A stretch of DNA of 39,949 nucleotides, from the NCBI GenBank assembly GCA_031552845.1, contig JAVBMC010000065.1, positions 1-39,949 on the forward strand. Reading direction: 5' to 3'. Every line of letters begins with the position of its first letter. Position 1 is the stretch's first letter. Source of the DNA: JAVBMC01 sp031552845. Its GTDB lineage: Bacteria > Verrucomicrobiota > Kiritimatiellia > RFP12 > DVOR01. Below the pieces are notes generated by a model that saw nothing but the letters and a program-made list of their open reading frames with translations, had not been told where the DNA came from and ran no database searches. Shown here one piece after another: positions 26,583-33,429 of this stretch. The position numbers and the translations under genes are program-made.

Positions 26583-28181
26583 TCAAGCAGCTTTCTTGCG
26601 GCGGCGCAACCCCGCGGCCATCTCACGCAAGTCGGACGGCGCAATCACGTACATCAAACCAAAGTAAACAACCGCGCTCACAGCACCTGCCGCGGCCATG
26701 CCGCCAATCTGCCACAGCTTGGCAGCCGGATCAAAGCTTGCGCAAACGACATACACATATCGCGCTGCCGCGGCCATGATTAGCGACGCGGCAAAAGCCT
26801 TCGCCATCGTCGGGAGGAAGTTACGATAGAGCGGGAGGCCGCGCCTGCGCCGTAGGATCGTCGCAGCAATCACACCATTCAGCAGGCTGCAGAACACGGT
26901 TGATGAAACCAAGCCCACGTGTTTGTACAATTGCGGCAGGAAGATGATGGAGAGAAGGTTGAGCGTGAAGTTCAAGGCGATGCAGAATAAACTGATGATG
27001 AGCGGCGTGCGGGTGTCTTGCAGGGCGAAGAATGCCGGCGTGAGGCACTTTTGAAAACTGAAGGCGTAGAGTCCCGGTGCGAATGCCATCACGGCTAATG
27101 CGGTGTAGACAACAGAGTCGGCGTTGAACTTGCCGCCCGGCCAGACGTAGAGGATGGAAGTCAGCTCATGCGCCATAAAAAACATGACTGCCGCCGCCGG
27201 TGCGACGATGACTGCCAAGTTGCGCAGGGCGCGTTCCATCGTCAGTTGAAAACCTTGCTGGTCGTTCTGTGCGACGCAGGTGCTGTAGGCGGGGAGCAGG
27301 ACGGTGACGAATGCCGTCACGAACATCCCCAGCGGCAAGTAGGCGATGCGGTCGGCATACTCCATTGCGGCGGGCGCCCATGATGCGGCGTAGAATGCCA
27401 TCAGCCCGTCAACGAACATATTGATTTGGTCGATGCCCGCGCCGAGCGCAGTGGGCGCTAAGAGCCACAATGTGCGGCGCACGCGCGGCGATTCGCGCCA
27501 GCCTTTGATAGAGAAGTCGAACGCCAAGCGGAAACCGCACTGCTTCAACGCCGGCAGTTGGAACAAAATCTGCGCCACGCCTGCCAAGAGGATGGCGTAG
27601 GAGATGTAGCGGATGCGGACTTCGGGTTCGGATGAAACAAGCGGGCAGGTCAACAGCGCGAGAATCCATACGAGGTTCAGCATCACCGGCGTCAATGACG
27701 AGATGGCAAACTTGCGGTGGACGTTGAGCATCGCGGAGATCAACGCGGCTTGGCAGATGAGCAGCGCATAGGGCAACATGATCCGTGCGAGCGGCAGGAT
27801 GGTCAGCCAGCGGCTGTCGGGCACGAAGAGCGGTTCAATCGCCCATGAGACGATCATGAGCAGCGCAACGATGATTCCGAGCGCGGTGCTTTGCAAAGCC
27901 ATCATGCGTGCGGCGAATTTGGCGGCGGCAGCTTGGCCTTCTTCAGCGAGCGTGTGGGTGAAGACCGGGATGAACGCACCGGAGAGTGCGCCTTCACCGA
28001 AGAGGCGGCGGAAGAGGTTCGGGATACGGAAGGCGACGACGAATGCGGACTGAATCACGCCCGTGCCGAAGAGGTAGGCCATGATCTGTTCGCGCACGAG
28101 TCCACCGACGCGGCTGATGGCGGTCATCATGCTGACGATGCCGGCATGACGGAGGACTTTATTGTCGTGCCGCTCCGTCAT
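26583..28181 (-). CDS. murJ: MurJ, lipid II flippase
   Basis: A 532-aa integral membrane lipid II flippase of the MOP superfamily with ~14 hydrophobic segments. Family signatures include SMMTAISRVGGLVREQIMAYLFG near the N-terminus (split here as MMTAISRVGG and LVREQIMAYLFG), the FRIPNLFRRLFGEGALSGAFIPVF run (FRIPNLFRRLFGEG then ALSGAFIPVFT), and RIAYLPLGMFVTA. E. coli MurJ is 511 aa, so this is full length. I chose the ATG at 28181, which overlaps the lpxK stop (ATGA). The open frame reaching further upstream is a shadow of lpxK. Together with murG and lpxK it forms the core of an envelope-building operon. Confidence 0.94.
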   Translation of the reverse strand: MTERHDNKVLRHAGIVSMMTAISRVGGLVREQIMAYLFGTGVIQSAFVVAFRIPNLFRRLFGEGALSGAFIPVFTHTLAEEGQAAAAKFAARMMALQSTALGIIVALLMIVSWAIEPLFVPDSRWLTILPLARIMLPYALLICQAALISAMLNVHRKFAISSLTPVMLNLVWILALLTCPLVSSEPEVRIRYISYAILLAGVAQILFQLPALKQCGFRLAFDFSIKGWRESPRVRRTLWLLAPTALGAGIDQINMFVDGLMAFYAASWAPAAMEYADRIAYLPLGMFVTAFVTVLLPAYSTCVAQNDQQGFQLTMERALRNLAVIVAPAAAVMFFMAHELTSILYVWPGGKFNADSVVYTALAVMAFAPGLYAFSFQKCLTPAFFALQDTRTPLIISLFCIALNFTLNLLSIIFLPQLYKHVGLVSSTVFCSLLNGVIAATILRRRRGLPLYRNFLPTMAKAFAASLIMAAAARYVYVVCASFDPAAKLWQIGGMAAAGAVSAVVYFGLMYVIAPSDLREMAAGLRRRKKAA

Positions 28182-29368
28182 TTGGCGGCCTTGCTCTTTT
28201 TGCGCTCGAAGCAGATGTAAGCCACAGCATCGTGGAAGTTGTCGGCGCCCTTGGTGATTTCGATGTCCACCCGCAGATAGTAAACCGGCACGGCGGTGCT
28301 GCTCAAGCGCGGGAAGCGCACGGCATCTTTTTCCGTAGTGATAAGCGCGTCGGCATTCAGGTCGGCGGCTTGGTTGACGGCGCCGATGATTTCCTGCGAG
28401 GAGTAGCGGTGATGGTCGGCATAGCGGTCGCAATGCACCAAGGTCGCGCCGAGCTGGCGCAGGAAGTTTTCAAATCCTCGTGGCACGGCAATACCGGAGA
28501 GGGCGGCCACGCGTTTGCCGCGCAGCCACTCTAAGTCGTGTTGAACGTCGGTATACAATTCGCGCAGGTAACGCGGCGCATGGCGGCACTCGATGATTTC
28601 AGCGCCGGGGCGGTATTTTTGCAATTGCTCGCGCAGCTCTGCGCTGTTGCCATCGGACTTGGTGATGAAGATAAAGTCGGCACGCTTGAGGTTCTTCAGC
28701 GGTTCGCGCAGAATCCCGCGTGGCAGGAGGTTGCCGTTGCCGAAGGGGTTGGTCTTGTCGATGAGCACGATCTCGTGACTGTGACGGAGCTTTTGATATT
28801 GGAAACCGTCATCGAGAATCAGCGTGTCACACTTAAACCGCTTGACCGCAAAGCGGGCACACTTGACGCGGTTACGGTCAACGAGCACCACTACGCCCGG
28901 CAGGTTGTTGGCCAGCATGTAAGGTTCGTCGCCGCCCATTTCGCTGTCGAGCAGGATGCGTTTGCCGTCGCTGACCACGCGCGGCGGGTCGATTTTGTCG
29001 CGGAACAAACGCTGCCAGAAGGGAAGTTCTTTTTTACGGTAACCGCGGCTGAGGATGGCGACCCGGCGTCCGCGAGCTTGGAGCTCGCGTGCGAAGATTT
29101 CGGTCACGGGCGTTTTACCGGTGCCGCCTGCGGTGATGTTGCCGATGCTGATGACTTGACACCCCGGCGGGTATTGCTGCAGGATGCCCCATTCGTAAAA
29201 CTGCAGGCGCGTCTGCACGATCAGGTGAAATATCTTCGAGATGCCTTTTAAGAAAATGAGTAACGCCCGCACGGCGCCGGTATGTCCCTGGTCGGCCTTC
29301 GGTTCTTGGATCAGCTTGACTAAATAAGCTTCAAGCCGCTCTGTGCGGCTGATTTCTTCTTTGCCCAT
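28178..29368 (-). CDS. lpxK: LpxK, lipid A 4'-kinase
   Basis: Tetraacyldisaccharide 4'-kinase of the Raetz lipid A pathway, membrane-associated at the inner face. It has an N-terminal amphipathic/hydrophobic region (~30-65), a Walker A loop ISIGNITAGGTGKTP (~72-86), LSRGYRKKE, a DE-rich GGDEPYMLA segment, LILDDGFQYQKLRH, LPRGILREPL and FIFITKS. These motifs are all typical. I chose the ATG at 29368 (396 aa) because a complete promoter occupies 29392-29420. A start at 29410 would lie inside that promoter, and 29368 also matches the usual N-terminus. It heads the ten-gene operon and overlaps murJ by 4 bp. Its presence shows that the organism makes lipid A. Confidence 0.93.
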   Translation of the reverse strand: MGKEEISRTERLEAYLVKLIQEPKADQGHTGAVRALLIFLKGISKIFHLIVQTRLQFYEWGILQQYPPGCQVISIGNITAGGTGKTPVTEIFARELQARGRRVAILSRGYRKKELPFWQRLFRDKIDPPRVVSDGKRILLDSEMGGDEPYMLANNLPGVVVLVDRNRVKCARFAVKRFKCDTLILDDGFQYQKLRHSHEIVLIDKTNPFGNGNLLPRGILREPLKNLKRADFIFITKSDGNSAELREQLQKYRPGAEIIECRHAPRYLRELYTDVQHDLEWLRGKRVAALSGIAVPRGFENFLRQLGATLVHCDRYADHHRYSSQEIIGAVNQAADLNADALITTEKDAVRFPRLSSTAVPVYYLRVDIEITKGADNFHDAVAYICFERKKSKAAK

Positions 29369-29391
29369 AAATAAGGTACTAGTAAGCTCAT

Positions 29392-29420
29392 AGGATAGCA
29401 AAACGCTCATGCCCTTTCAA
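29392..29420 (-). promoter_or_regulatory. Sigma70-type promoter of the lpxK envelope operon
   Basis: On the minus strand, TTGAAA (29420-29415, preceded by TTGGC), a 17-bp spacer, then TATCCT (29397-29392). It gives a short leader of ~17 nt before the 29368 ATG, with no clear Shine-Dalgarno. It decides the lpxK start. Confidence 0.65.
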
Positions 29421-29456
29421 GCCAAAACCAGCCGGGGCCGTCCCGCTCCTACGCAA

Positions 29457-29484
29457 AACGCGCCCCCAGATACGGAGGCGCGTT
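29457..29484 (-). terminator. Terminator hairpin after the LarA-like gene
   Basis: A perfect 8-bp inverted repeat AACGCGCC/GGCGCGTT with a 12-nt loop. In the minus direction it is followed by TTTGC, a short T run. It lies 53 bp past the stop of the LarA-like gene, just upstream of the lpxK promoter. Confidence 0.6.
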
Positions 29485-29537
29485 CAATCAGGCCGTTGCC
29501 GACGACGCCCTTGAGGACGCCGGGGCACGTCCGCGGA

Positions 29538-30815
29538 TTACTTGTCGAGCTTTTCTTTGACCGACCACAACCCGGCCGACGGCGTGCTGATGTAATACAC
29601 CACTTCGCCATCCGGCATCGTGTTAAAGCCGTTTTTCATCGTCTCCGGGTTGTAGCGCGCCAACGTCTCCGCCAAGTCCGCATACCCAAAACACACGCCA
29701 TTGACTTCTTCCTTGTTCAGGTGCCCCGGTGCGTAGGTGATCTTAAACCGACCCTCGCTCGACCCATGAATCAAGTGCGCCGTGCCGTGCGTCAAATCCT
29801 GCAACACCGGCTCCGTCCGCCACAGCTTCATCACATTCTCCGTGCCCGAGTAACCGTATTTGCGGATCAGCTTATCCACATCATCCTGCTCGCCGAAACG
29901 CTTCAGTCCCGGCGCGATAATCAACAGCTCGCCATCATCCGCCATCGCCATGCGCGTGCGGTAGACCGCCTTGTTCGCCACCCATGTGCTGTAAAACTCA
30001 TCGCCCTGCATCACTGCCACCACCTTTTTCAACGGCGGCACCACGGTGATATTCTGCGAGCGCGACAGCTCGGCCGCCTGCGTATACGTATCCACGCCAT
30101 CGCCCACAAACACCCCTGTATGACGCAATACGCCCGCATCATCATACGCCATCACGACCTCGAAGAAAAAGTCCGGCCAATCCGCCATCAACTCATCCTG
30201 CGCCTTGTTATAACAAGCCCGCAGCGGCGTCACCAAACTCCCCAAGTTATTCTCAATCCCGTAGCACGCCGCCATCATGTGCGACGCACAAATCGTCTCC
30301 TTGCCGCCCAAGCCAATAAAATAATTCTTGTTATGGTTGGCGAACCCCAACACCTCATGCGGCACCACATGCCCCACGTTGATGATCAAATCCCACTCGC
30401 CCTCCAACAAGAACGTATTCAACGCAATCGGAATCGACCAATCCACTTTACCCTTCGACACCTCCTTCACAAACTCCGCCGGCACCTCGCCAATCAACTT
30501 CGATCCATTGCGCCAGTCGTGCTTGTGAATCTTCTCCTCCGGGATGTTCCCGAACATCCACACATTCTGCTCCGGCGTATGCGGCACATGCTGCCCCAGC
30601 GTCGGGATTACATGCACATCCGCCTCCCTCGAGAAAATATTATAAAACAGCTCTGTAATCCGCCCCGACCCGCTATGCGCCCGTGTAATATCCGGCGGCA
30701 GCAGCAGCACCCGCTTCGGCTTCGCGCAAATCCGCGCGCGCGCCTCATCCGCCGCCTTCTCCACCAACTTCTCCATCAACGCCCAATCAATCAAACCCGT
30801 CTGCTTAAACCACAT
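29538..30815 (-). CDS. LarA-like (DUF2088) nickel-pincer racemase-family protein
   Basis: A 425-aa cytoplasmic protein of the lactate racemase LarA family. The N-terminal DUF2088 domain (~1-230) has LLLPPDITRAHSGSGRIT at ~37-54 (the D-x-T-R-x-x-x motif) and VIPTLGQHVPHTPEQN at ~70-85 (equivalent of the ATGxHR segment). NVGHVVPHEVLGFANHNKNYF at ~147-167 (in part VGHVVPHEVLGF) holds candidate catalytic histidines. The C-terminal domain contains THGTAHLIHGSSEGRF. LarA proteins racemise or epimerise alpha-hydroxy acids using a Ni-pincer nucleotide cofactor made by LarB, LarC and LarE. None of these genes is in the window, so the substrate is open. The gene has its own promoter and terminator and a GGAG ribosome site. 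Confidence 0.82.
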   Translation of the reverse strand: MWFKQTGLIDWALMEKLVEKAADEARARICAKPKRVLLLPPDITRAHSGSGRITELFYNIFSREADVHVIPTLGQHVPHTPEQNVWMFGNIPEEKIHKHDWRNGSKLIGEVPAEFVKEVSKGKVDWSIPIALNTFLLEGEWDLIINVGHVVPHEVLGFANHNKNYFIGLGGKETICASHMMAACYGIENNLGSLVTPLRACYNKAQDELMADWPDFFFEVVMAYDDAGVLRHTGVFVGDGVDTYTQAAELSRSQNITVVPPLKKVVAVMQGDEFYSTWVANKAVYRTRMAMADDGELLIIAPGLKRFGEQDDVDKLIRKYGYSGTENVMKLWRTEPVLQDLTHGTAHLIHGSSEGRFKITYAPGHLNKEEVNGVCFGYADLAETLARYNPETMKNGFNTMPDGEVVYYISTPSAGLWSVKEKLDK

Positions 30816-30840
30816 ACAAAACTCCTAAAAAACTCCGCTA

Positions 30841-30869
30841 ATTGTAACAAACCCCCACCCCCACATCAA
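30841..30869 (-). promoter_or_regulatory. Sigma70-type promoter of the LarA-like gene
   Basis: On the minus strand, TTGATG (30869-30864, preceded by TTGGC), 17-bp spacer, TACAAT (30846-30841), ~25 bp from the ATG. The spacer is G-rich and nearly identical to the promoter at 32042-32070. Confidence 0.75.
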
Positions 30870-31013
30870 GCCAATACGACGCACTGCGCACGTCAAGTAT
30901 GCGGAGAGCCGATGCAATCGCCCTCCATACTCCCTCCCGCGATTCCTTCGACTTCTACGCTTTCACCGCTCTTCCCTTGGACACACCTGCACTTGTGTGC
31001 GTCAGCAAACAGG

Positions 31014-31175
31014 GTGTGTTCCGCCGAAACCGCCGAGCGGGGTAATGGTGTTGTGTACGCTATCGACGAAGTCGGTGAAAATCGGTGAAGCCGAGTATCC
31101 TCTCTCGTGTGCGACAGCCCTACTCCCAAAAGGTAGGGCGGGCTCGCCGAGCGCGCCGCATCGCGTTAGCCCACG
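31014..31175. repeat. Degenerate relative of the MITE-like element
   Basis: Contains GTGTTCCGCCGAAACCGCC followed by GAGCGGGGTAAT at the left, almost identical to the interior of the 4927-5159 element. Further on, CCCAAAAGGTAGGGCGGG then CTCGCCGAG corresponds to its other arm in reversed orientation. The terminal inverted repeats are missing and the middle (31055-31110) is unrelated. The rest of the interval 30870-31013 shows nothing I can name. Confidence 0.6.
31117..31139 (-). terminator. Hairpin downstream of the 277-aa secreted protein
   Basis: A perfect 7-bp stem GCCCTAC/GTAGGGC with a 9-nt loop, 37 bp past the stop of the minus-strand gene that ends at 31176. It is part of the repeat remnant. 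There is no T run, so termination is only a possibility. Confidence 0.35.
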
Positions 31176-32009
31176 CTACTTTTTTGCGGCAGGCGTGTTA
31201 CCATTACCGACAAACTTCCACTTATTCTGCTCTTTGTCGAACGTGAAAATAGCCGTGTGCTTCTCTAGCTTGTCTCGCTTATCCTGCACACTCACAACAT
31301 AAAGCACTTGAATTGCCCCATTATTATCAAAACGCGCAAGTCCCATGTGCTCCAAACGCGTTGGTTTAACCTCGTCCGCCAATTTCCCTTGAACAGCGTT
31401 GACAAACTCCGCCTCGGTCATATTGACGCCATCCATACACACAAACATTTTCGCGGCCGAACCCTCAATCCATGCATCAACATAAGCTTTAACCTTCTGA
31501 CGAAGCGCATCAGCCACTTCTTGAGGCACCCTCAGTTCAGCGCTGCTGATCTTCCAATCGGCACCTTCAATACGCGAAAGCCTAGCCGTATAACGCTGTA
31601 TCCCTGCTTGAGTCTCCAGCCTAAAATACATCTCCAATACGTCTTTCTCGGGCACGGACATACCTATAAAGCTCGCAAACTTTTCCGGCCGCTTCTTCGC
31701 TTCCGTCTCGTACTTGATTTTAGACGTGAACGTGGACAAAGGGATAGAATTACTCGCAAAACAACTCTGCATTCCCTCCGCATCGCCGCCAATCCAAGCT
31801 TGAACATAACGATCCAACAACTTCTTACAGATTTGCTCATCGTCTTGAGTTACGCTCTTCTGGCCTTCGGTCCGTTCTCTCAACCTCATATCGGTTCGTT
31901 CCCCGCGTCTCGCAGCCTTCTTAGCCGGCTTAACATCCGCACCCTCCGCCGCGGCACAAACCGAAGACACCCCAACCACCAAACCCAATATCACCACAAA
32001 CCATTTCAT
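31176..32009 (-). CDS. Secreted protein with two NTF2/SnoaL-like repeats
   Basis: A 277-aa exported protein. The signal peptide (KWFVVILGLVVGVSSVCAAA) is followed by a basic, probably disordered stretch (~25-55, KPAKKAARRGERTDMRLRER). Two related domains of ~105 residues follow, each opening with a similar helix: LLDRYVQAWIGGDAEGMQSC (~65-84) and KVKAYVDAWIEGSAAKMFVC (~172-191). Each then runs into beta-strands ending in W-K-I/W-K-F-V. The pattern fits the NTF2/SnoaL-like cone fold (DUF4440-like). Function is unknown, with ligand binding or periplasmic scaffolding most likely. A strong ribosome site (AGGAGG) lies 8 nt upstream. It is a single-gene unit with its own promoter. Confidence 0.7.
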   Translation of the reverse strand: MKWFVVILGLVVGVSSVCAAAEGADVKPAKKAARRGERTDMRLRERTEGQKSVTQDDEQICKKLLDRYVQAWIGGDAEGMQSCFASNSIPLSTFTSKIKYETEAKKRPEKFASFIGMSVPEKDVLEMYFRLETQAGIQRYTARLSRIEGADWKISSAELRVPQEVADALRQKVKAYVDAWIEGSAAKMFVCMDGVNMTEAEFVNAVQGKLADEVKPTRLEHMGLARFDNNGAIQVLYVVSVQDKRDKLEKHTAIFTFDKEQNKWKFVGNGNTPAAKK

Positions 32010-32041
32010 AACACCCTCCTAAATGACACTCACCACCAATA

Positions 32042-32070
32042 ATTGTAACAAACCCCCGCCCACACATCAA
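32042..32070 (-). promoter_or_regulatory. Sigma70-type promoter of the secreted NTF2-like gene
   Basis: On the minus strand, TTGATG (32070-32065, preceded by TTGGC), 17-bp spacer, TACAAT (32047-32042). The block from AATTGTAACAAACCCCC through CATCAAGCCAAT is repeated almost unchanged at 30840-30874. Confidence 0.75.
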
Positions 32071-32278
32071 GCCAATTCACCCCAAAGTGCGGAGTAGCGG
32101 AACCGCTTTGCCTTGTGAGAACAGGTCGGCCGACGCCGGCAACCTCCTGACGGACCGTTTAATTGTCTAGAATGTCCTTTCGCCGTCTTTTTTCAGAAAC
32201 GGCCCTTTGCAAGGTGTGTTTGGTGTCTTGGCGATAACTTTTTCGGGCACAATGTGCTAAAGGGTGAAAACTCATCGG

Positions 32279-32610
32279 GCCAGTGGAGCGAACCTATCGA
32301 GCCTTGCGATGGGTGTCAGTACTTGTGGCTGGTACACCTCGCTTGGCTCGGCACCGATACCCCACGAGGCTCGACCCTCATGGTGCCTTGGGCTTCCCAC
32401 TCAGGGTGTACGAGGCGGAGGCCTCGCAGACCCCCTCAGTCAAGGCACGCGGACCCTCTCTCGGGTTGCATCGACACCCATCCAGCCTTGGGATCGCATC
32501 CATCGCAAGGCTGGATGGGCGTTTTGACCTGTTTTGGCTCGTCAGCGCTCCCGGAAGAGCTGGCGTTTTCCACGCGCGTAGGGAACGCTCTTGGTTCGAT
32601 TCCCCGTGCG
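32279..32610 (+). ncRNA. Candidate structured RNA of unknown class
   Basis: A gene-free region whose inverted repeats nest into one fold. Outer helix: 32279-32283 with 32560-32564, continued by 32285-32290 with 32546-32551 (11 bp, one internal loop). P1: 32308-32317 with 32473-32482 (10 bp, GATGGGTGTC/GACACCCATC). P2: 32332-32338 with 32405-32411. P3: 32350-32355 with 32382-32387. P4: 32411-32416 with 32421-32426, stacked on P2. P5: 32453-32456 with 32463-32466. A separate 3' hairpin is 32573-32578/32605-32610 plus 32581-32585/32600-32604. All pairs are perfect apart from one G-U. The strand is inferred from the T-rich stretch after the terminator-like hairpin. The strongest short ORFs here have no ribosome site. 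It lacks the conserved cores of tmRNA, RNase P RNA, SRP RNA and 6S RNA. Pairing was found by eye. Confidence 0.5.
32477..32519 (+). terminator. Terminator-like hairpin inside the candidate RNA
   Basis: A perfect 14-bp stem (CCCATCCAGCCTTG with CAAGGCTGGATGGG) and a 15-nt loop, followed by CGTTTTG. Its 5' arm overlaps the 3' arm of helix P1 (32473-32482). Its 3' arm can also pair with 32300-32312 over 13 bp. Three mutually exclusive pairings therefore exist, as in attenuators. Confidence 0.6.
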
Positions 32611-32632
32611 GTTACGGCTGAAATATTTGTAC

Positions 32633-32661
32633 TTGCAATGAGTGCCGAAAAGGTGTATCAT
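32633..32661 (+). promoter_or_regulatory. Sigma70-type promoter upstream of the small membrane genes
   Basis: TTGCAA at 32633-32638, 17-bp spacer, TATCAT at 32656-32661. It lies just after the candidate RNA and ~130 bp before the first small gene, so transcripts from here carry a longer leader than those from the next promoter. Confidence 0.55.
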
Positions 32662-32724
32662 CGGGATAGGGTTAATCAGACGGGGAGGTTTGAGTGTCAT
32701 CAAAATAAGGCGGGCAATATGGTT

Positions 32725-32752
32725 TTGAAAGTCTAGCGGAATGTGGTATAAT
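32725..32752 (+). promoter_or_regulatory. Extended -10 promoter of the small-protein/tam unit
   Basis: TTGAAA at 32725-32730, 16-bp spacer, then TGG-TATAAT at 32744-32752 (consensus -10 with TGn extension). The word TGTGGTATAATG is repeated before the gene at 36101. Confidence 0.7.
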
Positions 32753-32788
32753 GGGCGGCGGTAGAGGGTGCGAATAGGGGGCGTTGTT

Positions 32789-33070
32789 ATGTTTATCCGT
32801 TATATTTGTGGAGCGGCTTTGCTGGTGGTGTTGTATGTGGTTTCGTTCTTTGCCTGTTCGGAACGGTTTGATGGGGATTTTGAGGGTGAGCGGATCCGCT
32901 TTCGATTTTTCGCGAGTGAGTGGCAGGTGGTATTTTGGCGTCCGTTGACGTGGCTGGAGGGACAGATGTATTCCGAGGCGTATTATCCCGGAAAGTTTGC
33001 CGGAACGATGTTTGCTTATCCTCCGCGTTATTATAGTCCTGCTGAGCTTGAGGCAGCTGCTGAGGAGTAA
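32789..33070 (+). CDS. Small membrane-anchored protein, unknown
   Basis: A 93-aa protein with one N-terminal hydrophobic segment (FIRYICGAALLVVLYVVSFF, ~2-21) ending at a cysteine (FFACSE). The extracytoplasmic part of ~70 residues is rich in aromatic residues (RFRFFASEWQVVFWRPLTW, YYPGKF, PPRYYSP). The segment could be a membrane anchor or a non-canonical lipoprotein signal, but the lipobox is poor. I chose ATG at 32789 because AGGGGG lies ~9 nt upstream. A GTG seven codons earlier is less likely. It is the first gene of a unit with the next small membrane protein (15-bp gap) and the methyltransferase. No family is recognised. Confidence 0.6.
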   Translation: MFIRYICGAALLVVLYVVSFFACSERFDGDFEGERIRFRFFASEWQVVFWRPLTWLEGQMYSEAYYPGKFAGTMFAYPPRYYSPAELEAAAEE

Positions 33071-33085
33071 GTGGAGACGTAGTGT

Positions 33086-33403
33086 ATGAAGGGCATTCGT
33101 TGGATGCGGTTGTTGTACCATGGTGCTTTGATTGCGGTTGGCGCGGGATTGTATGCGTGTTTGCTTGCTTCGTTGGGCTGGAATAAGCCGGCATTTTTGG
33201 ATTGTTTAGGCGCGGTTCAATGTGGAGGGTTAAAGGGTTTTCTGAATTGGCAGGTGTGTTACTTTTTGATGCAGTGGGTGCTTGCGGTGTTGGTTGCAGT
33301 TGTAGTGCTGTGGGATTTCTTTGTTTGGAGTTTTGGTCACAGGCGTTGGTTTTTTTGGGGAGCCGCAGCGTTGGTTGTTGCAGCTCCGATAATAATTTGT
33401 TAG
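33086..33403 (+). CDS. Small integral membrane protein, unknown
   Basis: A 105-aa protein that is mostly hydrophobic, with three likely membrane helices at ~10-28 (YHGALIAVGAGLYACLLAS), ~57-80 (CYFLMQWVLAVLVAVVVLWDFF) given in part as LMQWVLAVLVAVVVLW, and ~88-105 (WFFWGAAALVVAAPIII). A cysteine pair (DCLGAVQC) lies in the first loop. GGAG ~11 nt upstream serves as ribosome site. It follows the previous small gene by 15 bp and precedes the methyltransferase by 26 bp. No family is recognised. Confidence 0.6.
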   Translation: MKGIRWMRLLYHGALIAVGAGLYACLLASLGWNKPAFLDCLGAVQCGGLKGFLNWQVCYFLMQWVLAVLVAVVVLWDFFVWSFGHRRWFFWGAAALVVAAPIIIC

Positions 33404-33429
33404 GGCTAACAGTGAGCGGAGGGTGGATT

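Noticed and set aside
29410..29410. Longer lpxK start at 29410
   Set aside because: The start codon would lie inside a well-spaced promoter (29392-29420), and the extra 14 residues are not typical of the family.
32101..32200. SRP RNA or a strong terminator upstream of the candidate RNA
   Set aside because: The GGAAGGAAGCAG core of SRP RNA is missing on both strands. GACGG...CCGTC-T6 is only a 5-bp stem with a large loop, too weak to call.
32586..32610. tRNA/tmRNA-like T-loop (GGTTCGATTCCC)
   Set aside because: The five bases before TTCGATT do not pair with those after it, there is no matching acceptor or anticodon arm, and no tmRNA 5' end or tag frame exists. The sequence is better explained by the GGGAA/TTCCC hairpin.
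32254..32736. Overlapping short reading frames in the 32.3-32.7 kb region
   Set aside because: Three overlapping frames of similar length, none with a ribosome site or recognisable domain. They cross the candidate RNA helices and a promoter.
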